Below, piece after piece: positions 19,901 through 27,613 of a stretch of DNA of 64,000 nucleotides. This stretch comes from Porphyromonas sp. (GTDB lineage Bacteria > Bacteroidota > Bacteroidia > Bacteroidales > Porphyromonadaceae), in assembly GCA_022772085.1 (NCBI GenBank), contig JALFBN010000007.1, forward strand, positions 186,001 to 250,000, given 5' to 3'. Position 1 is the first letter of the stretch, and every line of letters starts with the position of its first letter. Position numbers and translations under genes: made by a program. The notes beneath the pieces are model-generated. The model was given only the letters and a program-made list of their open reading frames with translations, was not told the DNA's origin and searched no databases.

Positions 19901-21699
19901 ATGATATTCGAGGCTATATATGGTCGAATAAATATGAATGGGAGTACAATAATGCGAGCTTCCGTACTCCCATTCTCCAAAAGGTCAGTTCTAAAAATGT
20001 GGTAGGTCCCTATATGAAAGTAAAGCCCGATATAAACTTTTTTGACTACAATTATGGAGGAAAATTGATTGTGATCAATGGAGGTGTTTCCGCCGAAGTG
20101 ATGGAAGAATATAGCAACAAAGCCTCCGTGGGAGGGGCTCTCCTGCCTTATATGCAGCAGATGTCAATGTCTTATTCTAAGAATACTCCTCTGGATGCAA
20201 GTTCCTTTACGGTTTCGCATAATCCTTTGGAACCAAAGGCTGTATTAGACTTTATGCAACGGGAGTATGATCCGAGTAAAATATCTTCGTATCGCCAAAA
20301 TTCCTCACGAGATATTAAGGAAGATTATTGTTTTGCAAGACAGGGGAAACTCAATCTGGATCTATCTTTCTATGCAAAAGAGTTCAAAATTGGTGGTCTT
20401 TATCTCATTGATAAAAGCGAGAAAAGAAGATTAGAATTACCCTTTAGCTTGGAGTTGGAATATCCCAAGTTTAGCCACTCCTATTACTATGCAGCAGGCA
20501 ATAGGATGATAACGACAGACTCGATGGCTTTCCGTCCAGAAACTCCTCAAGCAGTAGCCCTTGTGAAAGATCAAGTGAAGAAGGTGTATAACAAAACAAT
20601 AGAGACCATGCAGGATGGGATTGCTAAGGCTACCGACTGGGCTTTGCAAAAAGGTCTGGCATTCTTCTCCACAGCCGGGGACAAAACGGTGGAGTTTGTC
20701 AATAGTGTACGAGACTATCTAGGGAGTTTGTTTCGTTCTGCAGAGCTAAGAGCTGCTCCCCAGACCCATGTTTCGCATATCCGATTTGTGATTCCTGGTG
20801 ATGGTAAGGTATTCCACAATGGTACGCACTATGACTTTAGCTATGCTTATCCTGCCGGAGAGGCAACAGGTATCTGCAAGCAGGATGGAGATGAGTTTGT
20901 GGTCATTAGTGATATATTCTTCATCCGTGCTACTTATAAAGGTCAATCCTTGAGGCAGGCTCCGAACGGATTGTTCTCAGTTGCTCCGGAGGTGGGGAAA
21001 GACGACCTTGCTACCTTGTCTCTCAACCCAAATAGTCAGGTAATGCTGTACTACTTACCCTTGGGTGCTAAGGAGAATGAATGGCAACGGTTGGGAGATG
21101 CCAAAGGAGTGTACTCGTGTTCCGGTTTGGGGAATTATGCTTTGGGAGTGAGTTTGCAGCAGGATAAAGAAGCTCCGATAGTCACCTGTTTCCCTGATAG
21201 AGGGCGCAATCGCTTATTGGTAGAGGTCAAAGATAATATCGGTATTCGTTGGAATAGTCTTTCGATAGTAGTCAATGGCGAGGCGCGTAAATTCCAAAAA
21301 ACTGCCAAGCATTCGCAAGTGGTGGTACCTCTTGCCGAAGGGGAATTAGCACAAGGAGCTATCCCTACTATTATCATAACGGTGGAGGATCTAGCTCACA
21401 ATAAAGGAAGCTACGAGCAGTACGATCCCAATGCAACGCCTATTGCCGAGCCGATGGATCGAGGGGAACTGCCTAAGTGTTATCCCAATCCTGCCGATAC
21501 GTATGTAGACGTGCACCTTTCTGATGATTGGATTGGCACATCTTTCCATCTCTATACTTCCGATGGAGTTTTGCTAAGGCAAGGACTATTATCCGAGTCT
21601 CTGCAGCGGATTTCTTTGCCGGAGACTATGGGCAAGATAGGCTATATCCGCTTTCAAATGACTGATAAGACATGTACACAAGCTATTATACGGATATGA
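16915..21699 (+). CDS. Large T9SS cargo protein with tandem CARDB-like repeats
   Basis: A 1594-residue exported protein. Seen: signal peptide (MLGALLASLMVLLAQ); about five tandem beta-sandwich modules of about 110 residues (roughly 27-130, 145-245, 250-352, 360-475, 485-600) sharing a pattern such as DWSGVLYLKSEGKD, then DYKPTQIGTKEYTLYAQEGG, resembling CARDB/NPCBM-like adhesion modules; a bacterial Ig-like segment near 620-720; a long beta-rich and partly helical central region without recognised domain; and a C-terminal type A sorting domain (KCYPNPADTYVDVHL onward, about 1520-1594) typical of T9SS substrates. Probably a surface adhesin or structural protein. Overlaps the next gene by 4 nt. 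Confidence 0.8.
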   Translation: MRRFVCMLGALLASLMVLLAQQTQVAPLEMYAPIRTGTSSIEVGKEYVLATRVWNLGTSTWKGGLYLKINGEDVASESATISGGKTQAFRIRCRWRPSRAGRYKVELFYQTNEKGRGRLVPPGKHSNPQYLDVVGGQAPQAKLHLLRNAGFGRTTIELGQSSRYVASIGNSGDKDWSGVLYLKSEGKDIYHWSVDIKEGRHQDVVFDYKPTQIGTKEYTLYAQEGGRGPGSIIDGNGYSNSARLSVTVVSKAKIKLSRSMGFSGGVTTLEQGKSYRFTATVVSDKDWSGAFFLKNGDHDVSSWTADLKKGISHTISFDYTPTSAGTQTLKLYAQDGGHGDGYIVDRNGYSNPIRITVKASSAQESLQMQSAIRIYPEGESSPSQSITKGKKCIVKVSIYNKRARAYEGALCLKDLNKDNILLYFTPNPAKISAKAIRQIEGTFVARTSGSFRYGLFYKEENRWLPVQGQGTLSPEINFTIDSTPQSHNYKLMGTSTPIVKKAGVQVNNVEVGTSYNVTCPIKNEGRDAFSGEICLRRVHDRKVLQTKSVSKISSGHTEKVSVAFTPTEADYNKTKATQYELCSKLPTGAWSVIPNTTFSISIVHKSETGNYNLGVKIRKLTPDINELVPKKGDRKTILFYTFRILDAKDKPVTGVKLNAKLSTSSSGENGAIVQSSLSDVDGYVTLAVPLESYITQVGVPYYFTCLGVHTPAGKQIKLVDNEFCDPFTIQREENLFSLKSLKITLEEDFKRKTKKKGNEVVEGKIDLGIKPKFSMSWERENGRFVNPSASFGAEGSLGASGKILTPEKNRKEIKEATVAFSAGAEVGLKVGLEGEVEMNQDLLVDAPLYFTEITCRLASQLVNSLGGRWSSGIGNYLESYADDMAKVRDQLDETTSDVSAGVKVSGDLGGHAQIECLEKLMRKNQAPVFQDIFSLKGKAEYKFTNKFHNSSIPSNCTQTLLSQLKFMVEGDNAFGYSKREMNEMLKKCYGAGFNGNDIRGYIWSNKYEWEYNNASFRTPILQKVSSKNVVGPYMKVKPDINFFDYNYGGKLIVINGGVSAEVMEEYSNKASVGGALLPYMQQMSMSYSKNTPLDASSFTVSHNPLEPKAVLDFMQREYDPSKISSYRQNSSRDIKEDYCFARQGKLNLDLSFYAKEFKIGGLYLIDKSEKRRLELPFSLELEYPKFSHSYYYAAGNRMITTDSMAFRPETPQAVALVKDQVKKVYNKTIETMQDGIAKATDWALQKGLAFFSTAGDKTVEFVNSVRDYLGSLFRSAELRAAPQTHVSHIRFVIPGDGKVFHNGTHYDFSYAYPAGEATGICKQDGDEFVVISDIFFIRATYKGQSLRQAPNGLFSVAPEVGKDDLATLSLNPNSQVMLYYLPLGAKENEWQRLGDAKGVYSCSGLGNYALGVSLQQDKEAPIVTCFPDRGRNRLLVEVKDNIGIRWNSLSIVVNGEARKFQKTAKHSQVVVPLAEGELAQGAIPTIIITVEDLAHNKGSYEQYDPNATPIAEPMDRGELPKCYPNPADTYVDVHLSDDWIGTSFHLYTSDGVLLRQGLLSESLQRISLPETMGKIGYIRFQMTDKTCTQAIIRI

Positions 21700-24062
21700 T
21701 GAAACTATTTACTACGTACAACATTCGTACACTCCTGCTCGGTGTCCTATTCCTAGGCATCGGGGTATTGCATCTATATGCCACACAGGGCTATCCCCCA
21801 TCGAGTTATCAATTGAGTGGTTCGACTCTAACGAAATGGTTGGGATCTGAGACTGAAATTGACTTCACCAAAGACGCGGCGCTAAAGGATATTCGCAATA
21901 TAGGTTCCCGTGCTTTTGGGGGAAATGCAACCCTTAAGCGTATTGTATTACCTCCAAGTCTTACCGAGCTAGGTTTCTATGCGTTCCAAGGATGTACTGC
22001 CCTAGAGGAGGTTCACTTTGTAGAATATGAGGACGATTATTACGGAGATGCAGAGCAATATCTATACTTGTCTGATTATTGCTTTGAGCAATGTCCTAAG
22101 CTACAGAGAGTGCATCTTCCTAGGTATCTAAAGAAAATAGAGGAGGGGGTGTTTAGCGAATGCACGAGCCTGAGTTCTATTACAATTAGCCCAAAGCATC
22201 CACTTTGGCGTGTGGAGAATCGTGCTTTAATTACTCGGGAGTTGCCTCGTACTCTTGTACTCTTCCCCCCGGGAATAACGGGGAGTTACACCGTACATCC
22301 TCAAGTGTCAACTATTGGTCAGGGAGCTTTTTATAGTTCAGGTCTCACCTCCGTATTTCTCCCCAAGTCGGTGGAGACCATTGAGGAGGGTGCTTTTGAG
22401 AAAGCAAAGCAACTGAAAGCGATAAACTTCCCCATTGGGCTTCGTACCATTAAGAGGTATGCATTCTACCGTTGTGCCTCACTCAGTACATTTATCTTCC
22501 CCAATAGTTTGGAGACGATCGAGTCTGGTGCCTTTGCCCGATGTGCCGGATTGCCTGCCACGGTAAAGCTCCCTGCCCAAATAGTCTCCTTGGCAGGAGA
22601 TGCCTTCCGCCTCAACCCACAAGTACAGGATTATACGATAGATGCCAACAACCCCAACTATATGGTGGAGGAGGGAGTTCTCTTTAATTCGGATAAAACG
22701 AGCTTGGTGTCAATCCCCTCCGGGCGCAAATCTTATCAACTTCCCGAGGGTATTGTAGAGATTGGAGACGGAGCTTTTTTCTATTCCTCGCTAGAGGAGA
22801 TACATTTCTCTCTCGATTTGAGAAAAATCGGTGATTATGCTTTTGGTTATTGTGAAGGCTTGAAAGTTATTCACCTCCCCAAAGGGATTCAAACTTTAGG
22901 AGCTTCCGCTTTTAAAGAGTGTAATGCGGTAACTAAGATCGTTCTTCCCGGTACATTGGAGGAGATGGGGGCATATGCTTTTTGGCGATTCGCAAAAGAC
23001 GAAAGTACCCTACCTGCAAGAGAGGTCATTTGTCACATACCCTCTCCTCTAGATTGTAGGGCTTGGGACAATTTGGGACGGAACAAAGATATTCTCTATG
23101 TACCCCAAGAGGCTGTAGAATTGTACAAGATTGCTCCGGATTGGATGTACGCTTTTGCCTCGATATTGCCCCTTAAAAAGGAGCACGAAGAGGATCCACA
23201 ACCAACTCCCTACGAACTATCTCCCGATGGATTGACCTTGCTTCATTGGTTTAGAGGAGACAAAGAGATTGATTTTCGTGCTGATGAAAAACTTGCTCAG
23301 GTGCGTACCATTGGAATAGGTGCTTTCGCCTACAATCAAAATATCGAACGTATTACTCTGGCACCTGCTACGGAAACAATTGCCGTAGGAGCTTTTGAGC
23401 AATGTTCTCATCTTATCACTATGGAAGCTCCTGCCCTTAAGCAATTGGAAGAGCGAGCTTTCTTGGGATGTACAGCACTTGAATCTATTGATTTGCCCAC
23501 ACTCTCCGATGTGGGGCAGGAGGCTTTTGCTGATTGCTCTTCACTGCAGACGGTTTCACTGTCTTCTGTACATATCATAGGAGACGAAGCCTTCCGCTCT
23601 TGTAGTGCGCTCTATCGGGTGCAACTTTCTCATTGCATCACTCGGATTGGTACAAGGGCCTTTGGGGAGTGTTCTTCTTTGAGAGAACTTGATATTCCTT
23701 GCAGTGAGCCTCCTCTGCTGGGAGAAGAGGTCTTTTTCGGAGTCCCTGTTGCTGAGGTGAAACTAACCCTTCCTTCCGGAGCCGAGGAGAGTTATCGTAA
23801 TGCCGATCAATGGAAGGCGTTTTTTTCATCCTCTTCACCAATTCAGGTTCTAGAAAGAGGTACGATCCCACCCGTGACCTATCACGATGGGGTTCTCTAT
23901 GTGACAAGTACAGAGGTGCGAAAGATAGACATATATAGTCTGCAGGGGAGCCTTATATTCTCTCAAGAGGATGTGCCTTTTGGGAGTGTCTATATCGGTC
24001 AACTTCCCCGAGGTACTTACGTTGTACGTGTGGATAATCGACTGATTAAATTCCTGGTGTAG
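21696..24062 (+). CDS. BspA-type leucine-rich repeat surface protein with T9SS-like tail
   Basis: A protein of about 788 residues whose ATG at 21696 overlaps the TGA of the 1594-residue gene (ATGATGA; a second ATG at 21699 also fits). Seen: signal peptide (LLLGVLFLGIGVLHLYATQ); two blocks of BspA-type LRR_5 repeats, each opened by a short segment of the type YxLSxxGxTLxxWxxxxxEIDF (at about 20-40 and again near 510); repeats such as IGSRAFGGNATLKRIVLP; and a C-terminal sorting-domain-like tail (VRKIDIYSLQGSLIFSQ, then GTYVVRVDNRLIKFLV). The duplicated opening segment suggests internal duplication. Likely a surface-binding protein expressed together with its neighbour. Confidence 0.82.
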   Translation: MMKLFTTYNIRTLLLGVLFLGIGVLHLYATQGYPPSSYQLSGSTLTKWLGSETEIDFTKDAALKDIRNIGSRAFGGNATLKRIVLPPSLTELGFYAFQGCTALEEVHFVEYEDDYYGDAEQYLYLSDYCFEQCPKLQRVHLPRYLKKIEEGVFSECTSLSSITISPKHPLWRVENRALITRELPRTLVLFPPGITGSYTVHPQVSTIGQGAFYSSGLTSVFLPKSVETIEEGAFEKAKQLKAINFPIGLRTIKRYAFYRCASLSTFIFPNSLETIESGAFARCAGLPATVKLPAQIVSLAGDAFRLNPQVQDYTIDANNPNYMVEEGVLFNSDKTSLVSIPSGRKSYQLPEGIVEIGDGAFFYSSLEEIHFSLDLRKIGDYAFGYCEGLKVIHLPKGIQTLGASAFKECNAVTKIVLPGTLEEMGAYAFWRFAKDESTLPAREVICHIPSPLDCRAWDNLGRNKDILYVPQEAVELYKIAPDWMYAFASILPLKKEHEEDPQPTPYELSPDGLTLLHWFRGDKEIDFRADEKLAQVRTIGIGAFAYNQNIERITLAPATETIAVGAFEQCSHLITMEAPALKQLEERAFLGCTALESIDLPTLSDVGQEAFADCSSLQTVSLSSVHIIGDEAFRSCSALYRVQLSHCITRIGTRAFGECSSLRELDIPCSEPPLLGEEVFFGVPVAEVKLTLPSGAEESYRNADQWKAFFSSSSPIQVLERGTIPPVTYHDGVLYVTSTEVRKIDIYSLQGSLIFSQEDVPFGSVYIGQLPRGTYVVRVDNRLIKFLV

Positions 24063-24097
24063 AGTATATACCTTCGATCTTTTGAATATATTCGGGA

Positions 24098-24134
24098 GAG
24101 AGAGGAGAAGCGAAAGTCTTCTCCTCTCTTTTGT
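24098..24134 (+). terminator. Intrinsic terminator after the LRR gene
   Basis: GAGAGGAGAAG pairs with CTTCTCCTCTC across a 7-nt loop (cgaaagt) and is followed by TTTTG. It closes the two-gene T9SS cargo operon. Confidence 0.8.
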
Positions 24135-24188
24135 TTCTGTACTATGAGGGGTATTGCTTCTCTTGTGGAGATGGGATACAAATAAACG

Positions 24189-24226
24189 AAACCCACTCTA
24201 GAGGGAGGCGTCCTCTGAGAGTGGGT
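24189..24226 (-). terminator. Intrinsic terminator after metK
   Basis: AACCCACTCT pairs with AGAGTGGGTT; an inner CTAGAGG/CCTCTGAG pairing extends the stem. On the minus strand it is followed by TCGTTTATTTG. It lies 24 nt beyond the metK stop. Confidence 0.7.
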
Positions 24227-24249
24227 TAAGTGTGAAGACCTAGCTCTCG

Positions 24250-25536
24250 TTAGAGTTCAAAGGCTGCTTTGATACGATCTACATAGTCGAGCTTTTCCCA
24301 TGTGAAGAGTTCTACTTCGACCTCTTCGGCAGGGCGATGGAAGTATTCAAAGCGTTTTACCACACGCTCGGGGGTACGGCCGAAGTGTCCATAGGTAGCC
24401 GTTTCTTGGTAGATCGGTTTTCGCAATCCGAGTCGTTGTTCTATGGCATAGGGGCGTAGGTCGAAGATCTCCCCAATCTTGCGGGCAATCTCTCCATCGC
24501 TCATTGCCACATGGCTCGTCCCTTGCGTTTCTACGTAAATACTAATGGGCTGAGCCACACCGATGGCATAGGCAAGTTGTACTTTCATTTCGTCGGCAAC
24601 GCCGGCAGCCACCATGTTTTTGGCAATATGTCGAGCGGCATAGGTAGCCGAGCGATCCACCTTAGAGGGATCTTTGCCCGAGAAGGCTCCACCACCGTGA
24701 CTACATCTACCGCCGTAAGTGTCTACGATAATCTTGCGACCCGTTACTCCCGTATCGCCCGAGGGACCTCCGATAACGAACTTCCCCGTGGGGTTTACAA
24801 AGAGTTTGTAGTTGCCTTTGAAGAGGGCTTGTATAGAGGCGTCATAGCGAGCGATCAGGCGAGGAATTAGCAGAGAGCGAACATCGTCTTCGATCTTTTG
24901 ACGCATGGCTTCGTCTGCATCCGCTTGACTCTCCCCGGCTTGAGGGGAGATAAATTCGTCGTGTTGCGTTGAAAGTACAATCGTGTCAATGCGGAGGGGG
25001 CGGTGATCATCGCTGTATTCGATGGTGATTTGACTCTTGGCATCGGGGCGAAGGTAGGGCATCAGTGTAGGCTCTTCTTTTCGGATGTGCGCCAGCTCAA
25101 GAAGCATACTATGCGCTAAGTCAATGGCCAAAGGCATATAGTTGGGGGTCTCCCGAGTGGCATAGCCGAACATGAGACCTTGGTCGCCTGCACCCTGTTC
25201 CTCGGGAGAGTTGCGGTCTACACCTCGATTGATATCGGGGCTTTGATCATGTATAGAGGAGAGGATACCGCAACTGTCGGCATCGAATCCATAGTCCGCC
25301 TTGTTGTATCCGATTTTATTTACAATACGGCGTACGGTGGCATCTATATCGACGTAACCTTGGCTACGTACTTCGCCGGCAAGGATAACTTGCCCCCGTG
25401 TGACGAGCACTTCGCAAGCCACCTTGGAGTGGGGATCGGCAGCTATAAGACTGTCTACTATGGCATCGGCTATTTGGTCGCACACTTTATCGGGGTGCCC
25501 TTCCGATACGGATTCAGAGGTGAAGAGATAACTCAT
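24250..25536 (-). CDS. metK: S-adenosylmethionine synthetase
   Basis: A 428-residue enzyme making SAM from methionine and ATP. Seen: N-terminal FTSESVSEGHPDKVCDQIAD, the GAGDQGLMFGYAT loop, the P-loop-like GGGAFSGKDPSKVDRSA, and FVIGGPSGDTGVTGRKIIVD. The length is slightly above that of the E. coli enzyme, as is usual in Bacteroidetes. It is monocistronic with its own terminator downstream. Upstream is a long structured leader carrying an intrinsic terminator and a promoter more than 300 nt from the start codon, which suggests transcript-level control of SAM synthesis. Confidence 0.97.
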   Translation of the reverse strand: MSYLFTSESVSEGHPDKVCDQIADAIVDSLIAADPHSKVACEVLVTRGQVILAGEVRSQGYVDIDATVRRIVNKIGYNKADYGFDADSCGILSSIHDQSPDINRGVDRNSPEEQGAGDQGLMFGYATRETPNYMPLAIDLAHSMLLELAHIRKEEPTLMPYLRPDAKSQITIEYSDDHRPLRIDTIVLSTQHDEFISPQAGESQADADEAMRQKIEDDVRSLLIPRLIARYDASIQALFKGNYKLFVNPTGKFVIGGPSGDTGVTGRKIIVDTYGGRCSHGGGAFSGKDPSKVDRSATYAARHIAKNMVAAGVADEMKVQLAYAIGVAQPISIYVETQGTSHVAMSDGEIARKIGEIFDLRPYAIEQRLGLRKPIYQETATYGHFGRTPERVVKRFEYFHRPAEEVEVELFTWEKLDYVDRIKAAFEL

Positions 25537-25621
25537 ACTTTTCTTGTTTGATTACAATGTTGCTACTTTTCGCTAGGACAAACATCCTTGTATAGCCACT
25601 TGTTCCATACGAGAGGGTTCA

Positions 25622-25660
25622 TATAAAAAATCCCCACAAGCCACGACTCTGTGGAGGGAT
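25622..25660 (-). terminator. Intrinsic terminator inside the metK leader
   Basis: On the minus strand ATCCCTCCACA pairs with TGTGGGGAT around an 11-nt loop and is followed by TTTTTT. It lies about 90 nt upstream of the metK ATG, and no TAnnTTTG box lies between them. Confidence 0.75.
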
Positions 25661-25850
25661 TGTCCGATGTTTGCGAAAGTTTCTACTCTGATAAGGAGGT
25701 TTTGTTTCCAAAAGAAGCTCCTCTCCGTTAAGAGAGTCGGAGGGACGCATAGCCTTTATCACGCAAGGAGATGGAAAGGTTTAGCATTTTTTCTTGTGGT
25801 TGCAAGCTCCGCAAATCCGTCCACAGGCAACGTCGTTTCTGATGTTGTCG
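25622..25850 (-). ncRNA. Candidate structured RNA: metK leader attenuator or independent sRNA
   Basis: About 225 nt on the minus strand between a good promoter and an intrinsic terminator, with no plausible ORF. Seen helices in 5'-3' order: GTTGC with GCAAC and the interleaved CTGTGG with CCACAAG, which together make an H-type pseudoknot; CCTTT with AAAGG; CTCTC with GAGAG; a long hairpin GGAG, TTTTG, GAAA tetraloop, CAAAA, CTCC; then the terminator. CTGTGGA (about 25826-25820) is also an exact complement of TCCACAG in the terminator 5' arm, giving a possible antiterminator. It does not match the SAM-I consensus that I can recall and I cannot assign it to an Rfam class. Confidence 0.5.
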
Positions 25851-25854
25851 ACCG

Positions 25855-25885
25855 CAAAGGTAGTGACTAATTTTCATCCGAACAA
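25855..25885 (-). promoter_or_regulatory. Promoter of the metK leader RNA
   Basis: On the minus strand TTG (25885-25883), a 20-nt spacer and TACCTTTG (25862-25855) fit the Bacteroidetes -33/-7 consensus. Predicted start near 25850. Confidence 0.65.
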
Positions 25886-26185
25886 TACCCACAAAAAGGG
25901 GGCTTTTATGGGGAGGAAGACCTAAAGGCGGTGGGGGTGAAGAGTCTCTCTGTGGGGAGAGGCTTTTGAACCGCAGGTCTGTGGATTTAAATCTGTAGGC
26001 TGTGAAACAAAAAACTCTAGGGCAGGAATGTGTGAGTATATTGCCCTGCATTTTTATGGCTTTTGTGAAACTTCAAAACGAGGACTTGGGAGAGAGGTCT
26101 TTTTTATCGGGATTAATGTGTACCTTAGAGGCATAAAAAGGGGGGAGTTCGCCTCTCTGTCTGAAATACGAAGATGCATTGCTCC
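25886..26185. other. Intergenic region between metK leader and phoH
   Basis: No gene is supported here. The region holds a copy of the dispersed repeat family (CTAGGGCAGGAATG near 26015-26028 and TTGCCCTGCATTTTT near 26040-26054) and an AGAGGC/GCCTCT stem with a G-rich loop near 26127-26156. Confidence 0.4.
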
Positions 26186-26214
26186 TTGAGAGATGGTGGT
26201 TTTATGTACCTTTC
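26186..26214 (+). promoter_or_regulatory. Promoter of phoH
   Basis: TTG (26186-26188), an 18-nt spacer and TACCTTTC (26207-26214), one mismatch to TAnnTTTG. The leader would be about 45 nt. Confidence 0.5.
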
Positions 26215-26263
26215 CTCTGCCTTTTGTTAGTGCATATGCAAACTATTAAATGGAACTACAACT

Positions 26264-27607
26264 ATGACGACCAAGAAGAAAAAATCGATCAAGAAAAACT
26301 TTGTTCTCGATACCAACGTAATCTTGCATGACTACGAGTGTCTCGATAAGTTTGAAGAAAATGATATTTATATCCCCATCACTGTATTGGAGGAGTTGGA
26401 TCGCTTCAAAAAGGGTTCGGAGCAGATCAATTTCAATGCACGCTCCTTCATTCGGTTCATCGATACGCTGGAGAGTGAGGATTTCTTCACTACGGGAGCT
26501 TCTCTCGGTGAGGGGCGTGGTCGATTTTACATCAAGACAGATGGATTGGAGCACCCAAGCGTGCGTCAGGCTTTTGCAGATCGTATTGCTGATCACCGTA
26601 TACTCTCCTGTGCCCTTACGCTCTGTGACCAAATTCACGATGAGCCCACGATACTTGTCTCTAAAGATGTAAATCTGCGTGTCAAGGCTCGGGCTTTGGG
26701 GATGACTGCCGAAGATTATATCAATGACAAGGTGCCGACACGGACGCTTTTCGATGTGGCACACGAAGAATATACCGATATCCCTGCTGAGTTGATTGAT
26801 ACGATCTATTCTCAAGTCGCCGGTATTGCTGTGGAAGAATTGCCTTTTTATACGAAGTTGCAACCCAATCAGTGTTTTATCCTCAAGAGCGATCGCAATA
26901 GCGTTATGGTGCGTTACAATCCTTTCTCGGGTCGAGTGGTAAAGGTGGATAAGATCACGCTCTCGGGTATCACCCCTCGCAATGCGGAGCAAGCCTTTGC
27001 ATTCGACGTTATTCGGGATCCGGATATTAAGCTCATAGGGCTTACGGGAAAGGCTGGTACGGGTAAGACGTTGCTCGCCCTTGCAGCTGCATTGAGCCTT
27101 CGGGAGTCGTTTCAACAAATCTTCTTGGCTCGTCCCATCGTGGCTCTTGCCAACAAGGATCTAGGGTTCCTTCCCGGAGATGAAAAACAGAAGATCACGC
27201 CCTATATGCAACCACTCTTTGACAATTTGAGCTTCATCAAAAATCAGCTCAAGGCGGGTAGTGCTGAGGTACGAGCTATCGAAGATATGCAACATGACAA
27301 TCGTCTTGTAATTGAAGCTCTTGCTTATATCCGTGGGCGCAGTTTGTCGGATTCGTTGATCATCGTTGATGAGGCGCAAAATCTCACCCCTCACGAAGTA
27401 AAAACCATCGTGACCCGTGCCGGTGAAAATACCAAGGTGATCTTTACGGGCGATGTGGAGCAGATCGACTCGCCCTACCTCGATGCCGAAAGCAACGGAC
27501 TTGCCTATATGATCGACAAGATGGCGGGACAAAAACTCTTCGCGCACGTCAATCTGATACGAGGTGAGCGTAGCGAACTGAGCGAAATTGCCTCGAACCT
27601 CCTTTAA
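26264..27607 (+). CDS. PhoH family ATPase with N-terminal PIN domain
   Basis: A 447-residue protein of the PIN-PhoH (YlaK/PhoH2) type. Seen: PIN RNase domain at about 1-150 with acidic residues in FVLDTNVILHDYECL and VLEELDRFKKG; a linker; and a PhoH P-loop ATPase with Walker A GKAGTGKT at about 262-269 and Walker B SLIIVDEAQNL near 367. Family members are thought to couple RNA unwinding to PIN-domain RNA cleavage, possibly paired with toxin-antitoxin-like control. It has its own promoter, and the PanE-like gene follows after 6 nt on the same strand. Confidence 0.92.
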   Translation: MTTKKKKSIKKNFVLDTNVILHDYECLDKFEENDIYIPITVLEELDRFKKGSEQINFNARSFIRFIDTLESEDFFTTGASLGEGRGRFYIKTDGLEHPSVRQAFADRIADHRILSCALTLCDQIHDEPTILVSKDVNLRVKARALGMTAEDYINDKVPTRTLFDVAHEEYTDIPAELIDTIYSQVAGIAVEELPFYTKLQPNQCFILKSDRNSVMVRYNPFSGRVVKVDKITLSGITPRNAEQAFAFDVIRDPDIKLIGLTGKAGTGKTLLALAAALSLRESFQQIFLARPIVALANKDLGFLPGDEKQKITPYMQPLFDNLSFIKNQLKAGSAEVRAIEDMQHDNRLVIEALAYIRGRSLSDSLIIVDEAQNLTPHEVKTIVTRAGENTKVIFTGDVEQIDSPYLDAESNGLAYMIDKMAGQKLFAHVNLIRGERSELSEIASNLL

Positions 27608-27613
27608 TTCTCA

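Noticed and set aside
25537..25885. Classical SAM-I (S-box) riboswitch before metK
   Set aside because: The conserved S-box core that I would expect (the GGTGGAGGGA-type and GGCAACC-type segments) is not present in the leader.
25728..26051. 107-codon open frame on the minus strand upstream of metK
   Set aside because: It crosses the -33/-7 promoter of the leader RNA and has no protein-like composition; the structured-RNA reading fits better.
26246..27118. 290-codon open frame on the minus strand
   Set aside because: It lies fully inside phoH in antisense, and its protein shows no motif, signal peptide or family resemblance. phoH is clearly the real gene.
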